A stretch of 39,656 nt of DNA from Halomonas nitroreducens. Lineage in GTDB: Bacteria; Pseudomonadota; Gammaproteobacteria; Pseudomonadales; Halomonadaceae. The DNA lies in the NCBI RefSeq assembly GCF_003966155.1, contig NZ_RXNS01000026.1, positions 1 through 39,656 on the forward strand, read 5' to 3'. The notes below the pieces were generated by a model that saw nothing but the letters and a program-made list of their open reading frames with translations, had not been told where the DNA came from and searched no databases. Positions 24,852-34,751 of the stretch are shown here, piece by piece. Made by a program: the position numbers and the translations under genes. The first letter of the stretch is position 1; each line of letters starts with the position of its first letter.

Positions 24852-26192
24852 ATGAACGAGACCCTGGAGCGCTGGAGCAGCCGACGCGCCTTTATCCTGG
24901 CCGTGACCGGTGCCGCAGTGGGGTTGGGCAACATCTGGCGCTTCCCCTATATTACCGGCGAAAACGGTGGTGCCGCCTTCCTGCTCCTCTATGTGGCCTT
25001 CGTGGTGCTGCTGGGTCTACCGGTGATGATGGCCGAGATACTGATCGGTCGCGCCGGTCGGCGCAGTCCCATGCAGTCCCTCGGCCATCTGGCCAGCCAG
25101 GCCGGCCGCAGTCCGCACTGGCGCTGGCTGGGGTTGTTCGGGGCCTTCACGGTGTTCTGCATCCTCTCCTTCTACTCGGTGGTCTCGGGCTGGTCCATCG
25201 AGTTCCTGGTCGCCGCGGTCAACGGCGACTTCGTCGGCAAGAGCGCCGCGGAGATCGGCGCCGGCTTCGATGCCTTCCTCGGCGATCCCGGGCGCATGAC
25301 CTTCAACCATACCCTCTTCCTGGCCATGACCATGATGGTGGTGGCCGCGGGGGTGGCCAAGGGCCTGGAGCGGCTCAATAACCTGCTGATGCCGCTGCTC
25401 TACCTGCTGCTGCTGGTGCTGGCCGGTCACGCCGCCACCACCAGCGGCTTCGGCCAGGCGCTCGCCTGGCTGTTCACGCCGGACCTGTCGGCGGTCACGC
25501 CGACGGTGTTGATCGCCGCCATGGGGCATGCCTTCTTCACGCTGGCGGTGGGGGCTTGCGCGCTGATGGCCTATGGCGCCTACATGCCGGACCACCAGAG
25601 CCTGCCCCGGGCGGCGGCCGGTGTCGCTGTGCTCGACGTGACCGTGGCACTGCTGGCCGGCATCGCCATCTTCTCGGTGGTCTTCGCCCAGGGCATGGAC
25701 CCCGGTGAGGGCCCCGGCCTGATGTTCGTGACCCTGCCGGTGGCCTTCGCCGACCTGCCCTTCGGGGCCCTGTGGCTGTCGCTGTTCTTCCTGCTGCTGC
25801 TGCTGGCCACCTGGACGTCCTCGATCAACCTCGCCGAGCCGATGGTCGCCACTCTCCAGGGCTGGGGTCTCGGCCGTGGCCAGGCCTCGGCCGTGGTGGG
25901 CATCGCCGTCTGGCTGCTGGGCCTGTTGTCGGTGCTGTCCTTCTCGACGCTGTCCGAGGTGCGGGTGCTGTTCGGGATGAATGTCTTCGGTCTGGTCAGT
26001 ACCATCCCGCCGGAGATCTTCCTGCCGGTGGGCGGGCTGCTCATCGCGATCTTCGCCGCCTGGGTGCTGCCTGAGCATGTCGCCCTGCGTGCCCTGGATG
26101 CCGGGCCCAACGGCTTTCGCCTGTGGCGGTTCCTGGTGCGCTGGGTGTCGATCCCGCTGACGCTGGTAGTATTGGCTTCGGGACTGATCTGA
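24852..26192 (+). CDS. NSS-family sodium-dependent transporter
   Basis: A 446-residue inner-membrane symporter of the neurotransmitter:sodium family. The first helix region RAFILAVTGAAVGLGNIWRFPYITGENGGAAFLLLY carries the G-N-I-W-RFPY sodium and substrate signature. About eleven hydrophobic helices follow, including SLFFLLLLLATWTSSINLAEPMVATL, a Na+-site segment. Bacterial members carry amino acids such as tryptophan, tyrosine or alanine; the substrate here is unknown. ATG 24852 is preferred over 24822 because CGGAGAGAG precedes it. It is divergent from prlC and followed after 15 bases by the gamma carbonic anhydrase gene, so the two are probably one operon. TAGGCT (24807-24812) may be its -10 box. 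Confidence 0.93.
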   Translation: MNETLERWSSRRAFILAVTGAAVGLGNIWRFPYITGENGGAAFLLLYVAFVVLLGLPVMMAEILIGRAGRRSPMQSLGHLASQAGRSPHWRWLGLFGAFTVFCILSFYSVVSGWSIEFLVAAVNGDFVGKSAAEIGAGFDAFLGDPGRMTFNHTLFLAMTMMVVAAGVAKGLERLNNLLMPLLYLLLLVLAGHAATTSGFGQALAWLFTPDLSAVTPTVLIAAMGHAFFTLAVGACALMAYGAYMPDHQSLPRAAAGVAVLDVTVALLAGIAIFSVVFAQGMDPGEGPGLMFVTLPVAFADLPFGALWLSLFFLLLLLATWTSSINLAEPMVATLQGWGLGRGQASAVVGIAVWLLGLLSVLSFSTLSEVRVLFGMNVFGLVSTIPPEIFLPVGGLLIAIFAAWVLPEHVALRALDAGPNGFRLWRFLVRWVSIPLTLVVLASGLI

Positions 26193-26207
26193 CAAGCGAG
26201 GTGCAAG

Positions 26208-26756
26208 ATGACTGATTCGACGGCCCTCCGGCCCTGGAAGGGCGTGACCCCGCAGCTGGGCGCGCGGGTCTACATCGACCCCGCCAGCCTGGTGCTGGGC
26301 GATGTGGTGCTCGGTGATGACAGCTCGGTCTGGCCGATGGCGGTGATCCGCGGCGACATGCACCGCATCCGCATCGGCGCGCGGGTCAGCGTCCAGGACG
26401 GCAGCGTGCTGCATATCACCCATGCCAGCGACTTCAACCCCGACGGTTTCCCGCTGACCATCGGCGATGACGTGACCATCGGCCACAAGGCGATCCTGCA
26501 CGGGGCCACCCTGGGCAGCCGTATCCTGGTGGGCATGGGCGCCATCGTCATGGACGGCGCGGTGGTCGAGGACGAGGTGATCATCGCCGCGGGGGCAGTG
26601 GTGACCCCAGGCAAGCACCTGGCCGGCGGGCACGTCTATGCCGGCAACCCGGCCAAGGCGCTGCGGCCGATCAAGGACAAGGAGCGCGCCTTCTTCCCCT
26701 ACACCGCCGGCAATTATGTAAAGTTGAAGGACGAGTACCTCGCGGCCCGGGCTTGA
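26208..26756 (+). CDS. Gamma carbonic anhydrase family protein (YrdA-like)
   Basis: A 182-residue cytoplasmic left-handed beta-helix protein built of hexapeptide repeats (VLGDVV, IGDDVTIGHKAIL, ILVGMGAIVMDGAVVEDEVII). The likely metal ligands are the histidines of VLHITHASD and TIGHKAILHGATLG. The opening RVYIDPASLVLGDVVLGDDSSVWPMAVIRGDMHRIRIG is typical of this family. Bacterial YrdA/PaaY-like members have carbonic anhydrase fold but activity varies. GAGGTG precedes the ATG. It lies 15 bases after the NSS gene. Confidence 0.93.
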   Translation: MTDSTALRPWKGVTPQLGARVYIDPASLVLGDVVLGDDSSVWPMAVIRGDMHRIRIGARVSVQDGSVLHITHASDFNPDGFPLTIGDDVTIGHKAILHGATLGSRILVGMGAIVMDGAVVEDEVIIAAGAVVTPGKHLAGGHVYAGNPAKALRPIKDKERAFFPYTAGNYVKLKDEYLAARA

Positions 26757-26768
26757 GCCGCCGAGCGA

Positions 26769-26798
26769 TTGTTCGATCATGCCATTCGGGGCGATAAT
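26769..26798 (+). promoter_or_regulatory. Promoter candidate for the DUF457 gene
   Basis: TTGTTC (26769-26774) and GATAAT (26793-26798) with 18 bases between make a good sigma-70 promoter just after the carbonic anhydrase stop codon. The palindrome at 26800-26813 begins two bases after the -10 box. Confidence 0.55.
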
Positions 26799-26799
26799 A

Positions 26800-26813
26800 T
26801 GGACATTTGTCCA
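26800..26813. promoter_or_regulatory. Operator candidate TGGACA-N2-TGTCCA
   Basis: TGGACATTTGTCCA is a perfect inverted repeat with six-base arms. It covers the expected transcription start of the promoter at 26769-26798, the usual position for a repressor. The protein is not identified; no regulator gene is adjacent. Confidence 0.45.
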
Positions 26814-26832
26814 GTTGTTGGAGGCGCCCGGG

Positions 26833-27479
26833 ATGGCCGATTTCCGTACCCATATCAGTGCCGCCGCGGGAGGCGGCGTGCTCTTGGCCCTGGCCGGCTG
26901 GCAGGCCGAGCTGTGGACTCCCGGTCAGGCCCTGCCGCTGGCGGTGATGGTCGCCTTCGGCGGCGTCCTGCCGGACATCGATTCCGACCACTCCCATGCC
27001 GTGCGGCTGATCTTCAGTGTGATGGCCGTGCTGGTCGTGGTGGCCGGGGCACTGTTGCTGAGTCCCTGGCTGAACCTGGGGGCACTGCTGGTGGCCTGCG
27101 GTGGTCTCTACGTCGGGGTGCGCTACGTCCTCAGCCCGCTCTTCAAGCACTTCTCCGTGCATCGCGGCATCTGGCACTCGCTGCTGGCCGCGGGGCTGTG
27201 CGGGCTGGCTACCAGCGCAGGCAGCTACCGCCTGCTGGAGCTGGAGGCCGGGCTGGCCTGGGCCCAGGGGCTGGCGCTGGTGCTGGGCTGCTGCATCCAC
27301 CTGCTGCTCGACGAACTGTACAGCGTCGATCTCACCGGGGCGCGGATCAAGCGTTCCTTCGGCAGCGCCTTCAAGCTGTTCGCCTACCGTGAGCCGCTGA
27401 ACTCCGGCGTCATGCTGCTGCTGGCGGTCGCCCTCACGCCCTGGCTGCCCCCTTGGGGCTCCCTGGGGGAGCTGCTGGC

Positions 27480-27504
<25 letters not shown>
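26833..27504 (+). CDS. DUF457-family membrane protein (YdjM-like metal-dependent hydrolase)
   Basis: A 223-residue inner-membrane protein. It starts MADFRTHISAAAGGG, and contains FGGVLPDIDSDHSHAVRLIF (residues about 43-62) and HRGIWHSLLAAGL near 113, the conserved D, D and H residues that define the family, then HLLLDELYSVDLTGARIKRSFGSAFKLF. Five or six hydrophobic segments surround them. The YdjM group is annotated as inner-membrane metal-dependent hydrolases and in E. coli is part of the SOS regulon; true activity is uncertain. ATG 26833 has GGAGG upstream; an in-frame start at 26779 lies inside the promoter and is less likely. Its last 25 bases overlap the tail of the convergent response-regulator gene. 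Confidence 0.85.
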
Positions 27505-28854
<1,350 letters not shown>

Positions 28855-28862
<8 letters not shown>

Positions 28863-30795
28863 GGTGTGACTGCTCCTTGGTTCGCGCCCGGTCGCCATCC
28901 GGGCCAGTGTCCCGGGGAAGGGTAATGGTGAAGCGGGCGCCGCCGCCAGGGGCGTTGCGGGCCTCGAGGCGTCCGCCGAGGTCATCGATGATGCGGCCGG
29001 AGATCGATAGCCCCAGCCCCAGTCCACTGCCGGTGGATTTGGTGGTGAAGAAGGGCTCGAAGATCCTGGCGAGATGGTCCTCGGGGATGCCCGGGCCGTT
29101 GTCCGCCACCTCGATGCTCACCCGTTCCGGTGTGGTCTCGATAGCCAGGGTCAGGCACGGGGACGGCGATTCCGCCAGGGCCTGGAGGGCATTGCCGATC
29201 AGGTTGACCAATACCTGCTCGAGGCGTACCGGGTCGGCGCGCACCCAGGCCGTCGTCTCGGGCCAGCGGCGCTCGATGGTGATCTCGCCCTCGTTGAGGC
29301 GGGCCTGGAAGAGGCGCAGGGCATAGTCGAAGCAGGACTGCACCGAGACCGCGGTGAGAGTGTCGCCGCTCTTGCGGGAGAATTGTCTCAGCTGGGCGCT
29401 GATCTCGGCCATGCGCTCGGTGAGCTCGACGATCTGGCCGAGGTTGGCGTCGGCAGACTCGGCCCGGCTGCGAGCGATGAAGGCGCGGGCATTCTCGGCG
29501 TAGGCGCGGATCGCCGCCAGTGGCTGATTGAGCTCGTGGTTGATGCCGGCGGCGAGCTGACCCAGCACGGCGAGCTTGGCGGCCTGGACCAGCTCGTCAC
29601 GGGTTTCCCTGAGGCTCTGCTCGGCGCGGCGACGCTCCTCGATCTCGTCGGACAGGCGACGGTTGGTGGCCACCAGGTCGCGGGTGCGGTTGGCCACGTT
29701 GCGTTCCAGTTCGTCACGTGCCCGGGCCAGGGTCAGGCGCTCGCGCTCGGCGAAGCGCTCGCGCTCGGCGAAGCGCTCGCGTTCCCGGCGCAGGCGCAGG
29801 CGCTGCCAGCCGATCCCGCCCCCCAGGACCATCAGGCCATAGAAGCCGCCGGCCAGCGATGCCGAGACCCACTGGGCACTGGATACCGGGGTGAGGGGCT
29901 TGAGGATGTGCATCTGCCAGTCGAAGGCCGGCATGGGGCGGGTCAGGCTGAGGTAGTGCTGTCCCGCCAGGGGGCCGCGGGCGAAGGTCACCAGGCGAGT
30001 GCGCTCGTCGCGATGTTCGAGCGGACGCAGGCCGGTGGGGGGTAGTGGCTCGTCGGCATAGCGCCGCGAGGCCCGCAGGGTCACGCGCTGCGCCTCGCCG
30101 AGCGGTTCCAGAGCGGTCAGGCGCAGCGCCGGCTGGCTGGCCAGGAAGACCACGCCGTCGCGGTCGGTGACCAGCAATTCGGCATCCTGCTCGGCCCAGC
30201 TGCCCTCCACGGCCGTGAGCAGCACCTTGACTACCATTACCCCGTCGGGGCGGGCATCCGGGGCCGTCTCGTCCAGCCAGACCGGTGCCGAGAAGTAGTA
30301 GCCGCGTTCCCGGGACTGGACCCCCAGTCCGAAGAAGCGGCCATTGCGGCCGGCGATGGCCTCCTGGTAGTAGCGCCGGTAGCGGTAGTTCTGGCCGATG
30401 AAGGTGTCGGGGCGATGCCAGTTGCTGGCGGCCAGGGTGTTGGCGTCGCGGTCGAGCAGGTAGATGTCCGAGACGCCGGCGGTGGCCCGGAAGCGATCGA
30501 GCAGGCGGTTCAGTGGCATCGGATCCTGGCTGTCCGGCGACGCCAGGAACCGCTTGACCGTCTCCCGGGTGGCCAGCACTTCCGGCAGGTAGTCGTGACG
30601 CGACAGGTGGCCGGTCAAGCCGGCGGCCGACAGGCGCAGTTCGTTCTCGGCGTCCTGGCGCAGGCTCTGCAGGGCCTGCTCCCGGGCTACCTGGGCGGTC
30701 TGCCACATGCACAGGGCGAGCCCGGCGAGGCCCAGCCCCCACAGCAGCAAACGGGCCAGGCGGCGATGCTTCGAGGCAGTCGCGGGGTGGGGCAT
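28855..30795 (-). CDS. Sensor histidine kinase, DctB-like
   Basis: A 646-residue inner-membrane kinase. A first membrane helix (about residues 13-31) and a second (about 310-330) enclose a periplasmic domain of about 280 residues of the double-Cache type (YLLDRDANTLAASNW, GQNYRYRRYYQEAIAGRNGRFFGLG, RGYYFSAPV), as in DctB, which reads C4-dicarboxylates. A coiled segment then leads to the H-box AAGINHELNQPLAAIRAYAENA (phospho-acceptor H420) and the ATPase core (LVNLIGNALQAL, VADNGPGIP, GSGLGLGLSISGRII). It starts five bases before the lldR stop region and overlaps dctD by eight, so all three form an operon. The coil contains a direct repeat RERERFAERERFAERER. The ligand is not certain; its place beside lactate genes leaves lactate or pyruvate possible. 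Confidence 0.92.
29746..29781. repeat. Short tandem repeat inside the sensor gene
   Basis: An 18-base unit (GCTCGGCGAAGCGCTCGC) is repeated in tandem and encodes the doubled ERFAER-type block in the coil after the second membrane helix. Six residues change coil length by less than two heptad turns, which could alter signal phase. Slippage can add or drop a unit without breaking the frame. Confidence 0.6.
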
Positions 30796-30799
30796 GGAC

Positions 30800-31573
30800 T
30801 CAGTGGCTCGCCGTGGGCATCGCCTGGGCGCGACGCAGGGAGCGCTGCGCACGGGTCTCGGCGCGTGCCGCCTCGAGCAGGCCTTCCTCCACGTAGACCA
30901 GGTGCTCGTGGGCCCGGCTGCGGGCCTCCTCGGCACGGCCCTGGAGGATGGCGTCGAGCAGGGCGCGGTGCTGGGCCATCAGGTTCTTGCGGGCATCGGG
31001 CTTGCCGAACAAGTGCTCGAGATTTTCGACGATGCTCTTTTCCAGCAGATGGAAGATGCCGCGGATGGTGTGCAGCAGCATGACGTTGTGGGCGGCCTCG
31101 GCGATGGCCAGGTGGAAGGCGGCATCGGCCTTGGCTTCCCGGGCCGGGTCCTGCTCGTCAAAGCGCGCCTCCAGCTCCTCGAAGCGCTCGATCAGCACCG
31201 CCTTGTCGGTAGGGGTGGCACGCAGGGCGGCATAGTAGGCGGACAGGCCCTCCATGGCATCACGGAATTCCAGCAGGTCCAGGTGGAACTCGCCGTGACG
31301 GGACAGCATCTCCAGCAACGGGTCGCTGTAACCGCTGTGCAGGTCCTCGGTGATGAAGGTGCCGCCCCCCTGGCGGCTGCTCAGCAGGCCGCGGGCGGCG
31401 AGCTTCTGGATCGCCTCGCGCAACGATGGACGTGACACGCCGAAGCGCTCGGCGAGTTCGCGCTCCGGTGGCAGCCGTTGGCCGGGCTTTAGGCTACCCT
31501 CGAGAATCAGAGCCTCGAGGCGCTCGGTGATGACATCGGCCAGGCGCGGCTGGCGGAGGGTTTGATAGGACAT
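30800..31573 (-). CDS. lldR: FadR-type GntR regulator, PdhR/LldR-like
   Basis: A 257-residue repressor. The N-terminal winged helix (residues about 8-75) reads LADVITERLEALILEGSLKPGQRLPPERELAERFGVSRPSLREAIQKLAARGLLSSRQGGGTFI, very close to E. coli PdhR. The FCD ligand domain follows with FHLAIAEAAHNVMLLHTIRGIF and HRALLDAILQGRAEEARSRAHEHLVYVEE. PdhR senses pyruvate and LldR senses lactate; position next to lutABC-dld makes lactate the better guess, so the symbol is tentative. ATG 31573 has AGGAAG before it. TTGGT-N3-ACCAA palindromes at 31624-31638 and 31798-31822 fit autoregulation and control of lut. It is first in an operon with the DctBD-like pair. Confidence 0.88.
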   Translation of the reverse strand: MSYQTLRQPRLADVITERLEALILEGSLKPGQRLPPERELAERFGVSRPSLREAIQKLAARGLLSSRQGGGTFITEDLHSGYSDPLLEMLSRHGEFHLDLLEFRDAMEGLSAYYAALRATPTDKAVLIERFEELEARFDEQDPAREAKADAAFHLAIAEAAHNVMLLHTIRGIFHLLEKSIVENLEHLFGKPDARKNLMAQHRALLDAILQGRAEEARSRAHEHLVYVEEGLLEAARAETRAQRSLRRAQAMPTASH

Positions 31574-31623
31574 GGTGGCGCTTCCTGGGCACGGGATCTC
31601 GGTTTCCATGATAGCGCCGATGA

Positions 31624-31638
31624 ATTGGTATTACCAAT
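31624..31638. promoter_or_regulatory. LldR/PdhR-type operator at the lldR promoter
   Basis: ATTGGTATTACCAAT is a perfect palindrome with six-base arms, about 50 bases upstream of the lldR start. The TTGGT...ACCAA core is the known form for PdhR and close FadR-type regulators. It shares the core with the site at 31798-31822. Confidence 0.75.
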
Positions 31639-31753
31639 ATATCGTGTTGCCGGCGGATCGGGCATTGTTCGCCATTTCAGCAGGTTGGCGCTCTGTTCTG
31701 TCAGTCGTAGACCAAAGTCTAATCATCCTGAGGCGCTTCTGGGCGCCCGGTAT

Positions 31754-31782
31754 TTGACAGTTACAGTGCCGCCCCATACTGT
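31754..31782 (+). promoter_or_regulatory. lut operon promoter
   Basis: TTGACA (31754-31759), a perfect -35, with TACTGT (31777-31782, 17 bases away) or CATACT (31775-31780, 15 bases away) as -10. The operator at 31798-31822 is about 15 to 40 bases downstream of the -10, so a bound repressor would block transcript start or escape. Confidence 0.65.
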
Positions 31783-31797
31783 GCGGTGATATTGATC

Positions 31798-31822
31798 TGT
31801 AAATTGGTTTTACCAATTTACA
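31798..31822. promoter_or_regulatory. Long LldR/PdhR-type operator before lutA
   Basis: Two 11-base arms, TGTAAATTGGT (31798-31808) and ACCAATTTACA (31812-31822), form a perfect palindrome around TTT. The core matches the site at the lldR promoter. It lies between the lut promoter and lutA. Confidence 0.8.
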
Positions 31823-31880
31823 ATCGCCCAGGCTCATCATGACAGCGCCCGCCACCCGGCCGGCGCCGAGGACCCTGACC

Positions 31881-32636
31881 ATGACGCCCGTCAAGCTCTA
31901 CCCCGCCAGGCCCGACAAGGTGTACTTCTATGGCACCTGTCTGGTTGACCTCTTCTTCCCCCAGGCCGGCCTCGACGGCATCCGCCTGCTGGAGCGGGAA
32001 GGCATCGAGGTGATCTTCCCCGAGGACCAGACCTGCTGCGGCCAGCCGGCCTACACCTCGGGCTACCAGGACGAGGCCCGGGCCGTCGCCGCGGCCCAGC
32101 TGGACCTCTTCCCCGAGCCCTGGCCGATCATCGTGCCCTCCGGCTCCTGCGGCGGCATGATGCGGGTCCACTACCCCGACCTGTTCGCCGGTACCGATCG
32201 GGAGGCGCCGGCCAGGGAGATCGCCGGCCGGGTGTTCGAGCTGACCGAGTTCCTGGTGCATGTCTGCCACCTGCGCCTTGATGACCGTGGAGCCCCCGAG
32301 AAGGTGGCCATGCATACCTCCTGCAGCGCCCGGCGCGAGATGGGGCTGGCCGAGACCGGCCCGGCATTGCTCGGCCGTCTCGAGGGCGTGGAGCTGGTGG
32401 AGCAGGCCCGGCCCGCCGAGTGCTGCGGCTTCGGCGGCACCTTCGCGGTGCGTCACCCGGAGGTGTCGGCGGCCATGGTCGAAGACAAGAGCCGGGCCAT
32501 CGAGGCGGCCGGCGCCGAGCACTTCGTCACTTCGGACTGTGGTTGCCTGATGAACATCGACGGGCGCCTCGAGCACCGCCAGAGTGCCGTGCGCGGCGAG
32601 CATATCGCCAGCTACCTGTGGCGGAGGACATCATGA
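31881..32636 (+). CDS. lutA: Lactate utilization protein A (iron-sulfur oxidoreductase subunit)
   Basis: A 251-residue cytoplasmic protein of the LutA/YkgE (CCG-domain) family, part of the LutABC L-lactate oxidase system. Two cysteine-rich CCG blocks are visible: PEDQTCCGQPAYTSGY with PSGSCGGMM, and HTSCSARREMG with ARPAECCGFGGTFAVRHPEVS. The start YFYGTCLVDLFFPQAGLDGI is typical. ATG 31881 follows GAGGA and is preferred; an in-frame ATG at 31839 adds 14 low-complexity residues and has a weaker site. The stop overlaps lutB (ATGA). The three lut genes face lldR across the operator region. Confidence 0.93.
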   Translation: MTPVKLYPARPDKVYFYGTCLVDLFFPQAGLDGIRLLEREGIEVIFPEDQTCCGQPAYTSGYQDEARAVAAAQLDLFPEPWPIIVPSGSCGGMMRVHYPDLFAGTDREAPAREIAGRVFELTEFLVHVCHLRLDDRGAPEKVAMHTSCSARREMGLAETGPALLGRLEGVELVEQARPAECCGFGGTFAVRHPEVSAAMVEDKSRAIEAAGAEHFVTSDCGCLMNIDGRLEHRQSAVRGEHIASYLWRRTS

Positions 32637-34069
32637 GTGTACAGACCTTCACCCCCGCTGCCTTCCATCGCCAGGCCCATGAGGCCCTGGAGAACCCCCA
32701 GATCCGGGCCAACTTCCGCAAGGCCATGGATGGCCTGATGAGCAAGCGCCGGGACAGCTTCGGCGAATGGGACCTGGAGACGCTGCGCGAGCTGGGGGCC
32801 AATATCCGCCTGCGGGCCCTGGCCAGGCTGCCTGACCTGCTGGAGCAGCTCGAGGCCAACTGCCAGGCCAACGGCATCCGCGTCCACTGGGCCGAGGACG
32901 GAGAGCACGCCTGCCGTATCATCCGCGAGCTCTGCGAGGCCCGCGAGGCAAAATCGGTGATCAAGGGCAAGTCGATGGTCTCCGAGGAAATGCATCTCAA
33001 CGCCCATCTGGAGGCGGCCGGCATCGAGGCGCTGGAGTCCGACCTCGGCGAGTACCTGGTGCAGCTCAACGAGCAGACGCCCTCGCATATCATCATGCCG
33101 GCGATCCATCTCAATACCGACGAGATCGCGGACATCATGCACGACAAGACCGGCATCGAGCGCACCCGGGATGTCGATGCCATGACCGCAGCGGCCCGCC
33201 TGCAACTGCGCGAACGCTTCATGGCCGCCGACGTGGGGGTCTCCGGCGTGAACTTCGCGGTGGCCGAGACCGGCACCCTGTGCCTGGTGGAGAACGAGGG
33301 CAACGGTCGCATGACCACCACGGTGCCGCCGGTGCACATCGCCGTGACCGGCATCGAGAAGGTCGTTGAACACCTGCGCGACGTGGCGCCCCTCTACTCG
33401 CTGCTCACCCGTTCGGCCACGGGCCAGCACGTCACCACCTACTTCAACATGATCAGCGGGCCGCGCCGGGCCGGCGAGCACGATGGTCCGGAGGAAGTCC
33501 ACCTGGTGCTGGTCGATAACGGCCGCTCCGGCATCTACCAGGACGACCAGCTGCTCGACACCCTGCGCTGCATCCGCTGCGGGGCCTGCATGAACCATTG
33601 CCCGGTGTACACCCGGGTCGGCGGGCACACCTACGGCACCACCTACCCCGGTCCCATCGGCAGCATTCTGATGCCCCACCTCGAGGGCCTGGAGTCGACC
33701 AAGGACCTGCCCACTGCCTCGAGCCTGTGCGGGGCCTGCGGCGAGGTCTGTCCGGTGAAGATCCCGATCCCCGACCTGCTGGTGCGGCTGCGCCGGGAGG
33801 CGGTTGGCGAGGGGCGCGGCAACGTGCGTGGCGCCGGCGCCAAGCGCTCGCGCAAGGAGCTGGCGGCCTGGAAGGGGTGGCAGTGGCTGGCGACCCATCC
33901 GGGGGTCTGGCGCAGCGGCACTGCCCTGGCCGGCAGGTTGCGTGGCTTGACGCCTGCCCACCTGGGGCCCTGGACCGACTATCGCGCGGCGCCCAAGCCG
34001 GCGAAGACCACCCTGCACGGCCTGCTCAAGCAGCGCCGAGCCCAGGCGGCAGAGGAGAAGGACGCATGA
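32633..34069 (+). CDS. lutB: Lactate utilization protein B (iron-sulfur cluster protein)
   Basis: A 478-residue protein of the LutB/YkgF family, which passes electrons in lactate oxidation. The N-terminal half is a LUD domain (KSVIKGKSMVSEEMHLNAHL; AETGTLCLVENEGNGR). Two 4Fe-4S motifs follow: CIRCGACMNHCP (C313, C316, C319, C323) and CGACGEVCP (C366, C369, C373). The tail (about residues 400-478) is the LutB C-terminal region. GGAGGA precedes the ATG, which overlaps the lutA stop, and the stop overlaps lutC, so all three are coupled. Confidence 0.96.
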   Translation: MSVQTFTPAAFHRQAHEALENPQIRANFRKAMDGLMSKRRDSFGEWDLETLRELGANIRLRALARLPDLLEQLEANCQANGIRVHWAEDGEHACRIIRELCEAREAKSVIKGKSMVSEEMHLNAHLEAAGIEALESDLGEYLVQLNEQTPSHIIMPAIHLNTDEIADIMHDKTGIERTRDVDAMTAAARLQLRERFMAADVGVSGVNFAVAETGTLCLVENEGNGRMTTTVPPVHIAVTGIEKVVEHLRDVAPLYSLLTRSATGQHVTTYFNMISGPRRAGEHDGPEEVHLVLVDNGRSGIYQDDQLLDTLRCIRCGACMNHCPVYTRVGGHTYGTTYPGPIGSILMPHLEGLESTKDLPTASSLCGACGEVCPVKIPIPDLLVRLRREAVGEGRGNVRGAGAKRSRKELAAWKGWQWLATHPGVWRSGTALAGRLRGLTPAHLGPWTDYRAAPKPAKTTLHGLLKQRRAQAAEEKDA

Positions 34070-34734
34070 GTGCCCGCGAGACCATTCTGAAGCGACTGCG
34101 TGAGCGGGCCGACGGTCCCCTGGAGGCACCGGAGAGCGACTTCGCCGTGGTCACCGGGCGCGGCTGGACGGCGCAGGAGCGCCTCGCGCGGTTCGAGCGC
34201 TGGATCACCTCCGTGCATGGCGAAGTGATCCACGCGTCCCGGGACGGCTGGACCGAGGCCCTCGCTGGCGTGCTCCGCGACAAGGGCGTGCAACGGCTGG
34301 CGCTGGGGCACGAACACCCGGTGGCGGCAGCGGCGCGCACGGCCCTGGCCGGGACCGGCATCGAGCTGGTGGCCGTCGACCGGGACATCGAGAGCTGGCA
34401 GCGTGAGCAGTTCGAGAGCGTGGACGCCGCGCTGACCTCGACCGGTGGCGGTATCGCCGAGACCGGCAGCCTCTGGCTTTGGCCCACCCCGGACGAACCG
34501 CGCCTGCTGAGCCTGGTGCCGCCGATTCATATCGCCGTGCTGGATGCCGAGACTCTCGAGGACACCCTCTTTGACGTGATGGTCGCTCATGACTGGGCAG
34601 CGGGCATGCCCACCAACGCCCTGCTGATCTCGGGGCCGAGCAAGACGGCCGACATCGAGCAGACCCTGGCCTACGGTGTCCACGGCCCGCGTGAACTTAT
34701 CATCCTCGTCCGCCACGCCGGCACCGCGACGTGA
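34066..34734 (+). CDS. lutC: Lactate utilization protein C
   Basis: A 222-residue LUD-domain protein of the LutC/YkgG family, third subunit of the L-lactate oxidation complex. The C-terminal half has STGGGIAETGSLWLWP, LVPPIHIAVLD and NALLISGPSKTADIEQTLAYGVHGPRELIILV, the family hallmark. Start ATG 34066 overlaps the lutB stop and has GAGGAGAAG before it. It is followed by the FAD/Fe-S dehydrogenase gene after 17 bases. Confidence 0.96.
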   Translation: MSARETILKRLRERADGPLEAPESDFAVVTGRGWTAQERLARFERWITSVHGEVIHASRDGWTEALAGVLRDKGVQRLALGHEHPVAAAARTALAGTGIELVAVDRDIESWQREQFESVDAALTSTGGGIAETGSLWLWPTPDEPRLLSLVPPIHIAVLDAETLEDTLFDVMVAHDWAAGMPTNALLISGPSKTADIEQTLAYGVHGPRELIILVRHAGTAT

Positions 34735-34751
34735 GACACGGGAGCGACGGC

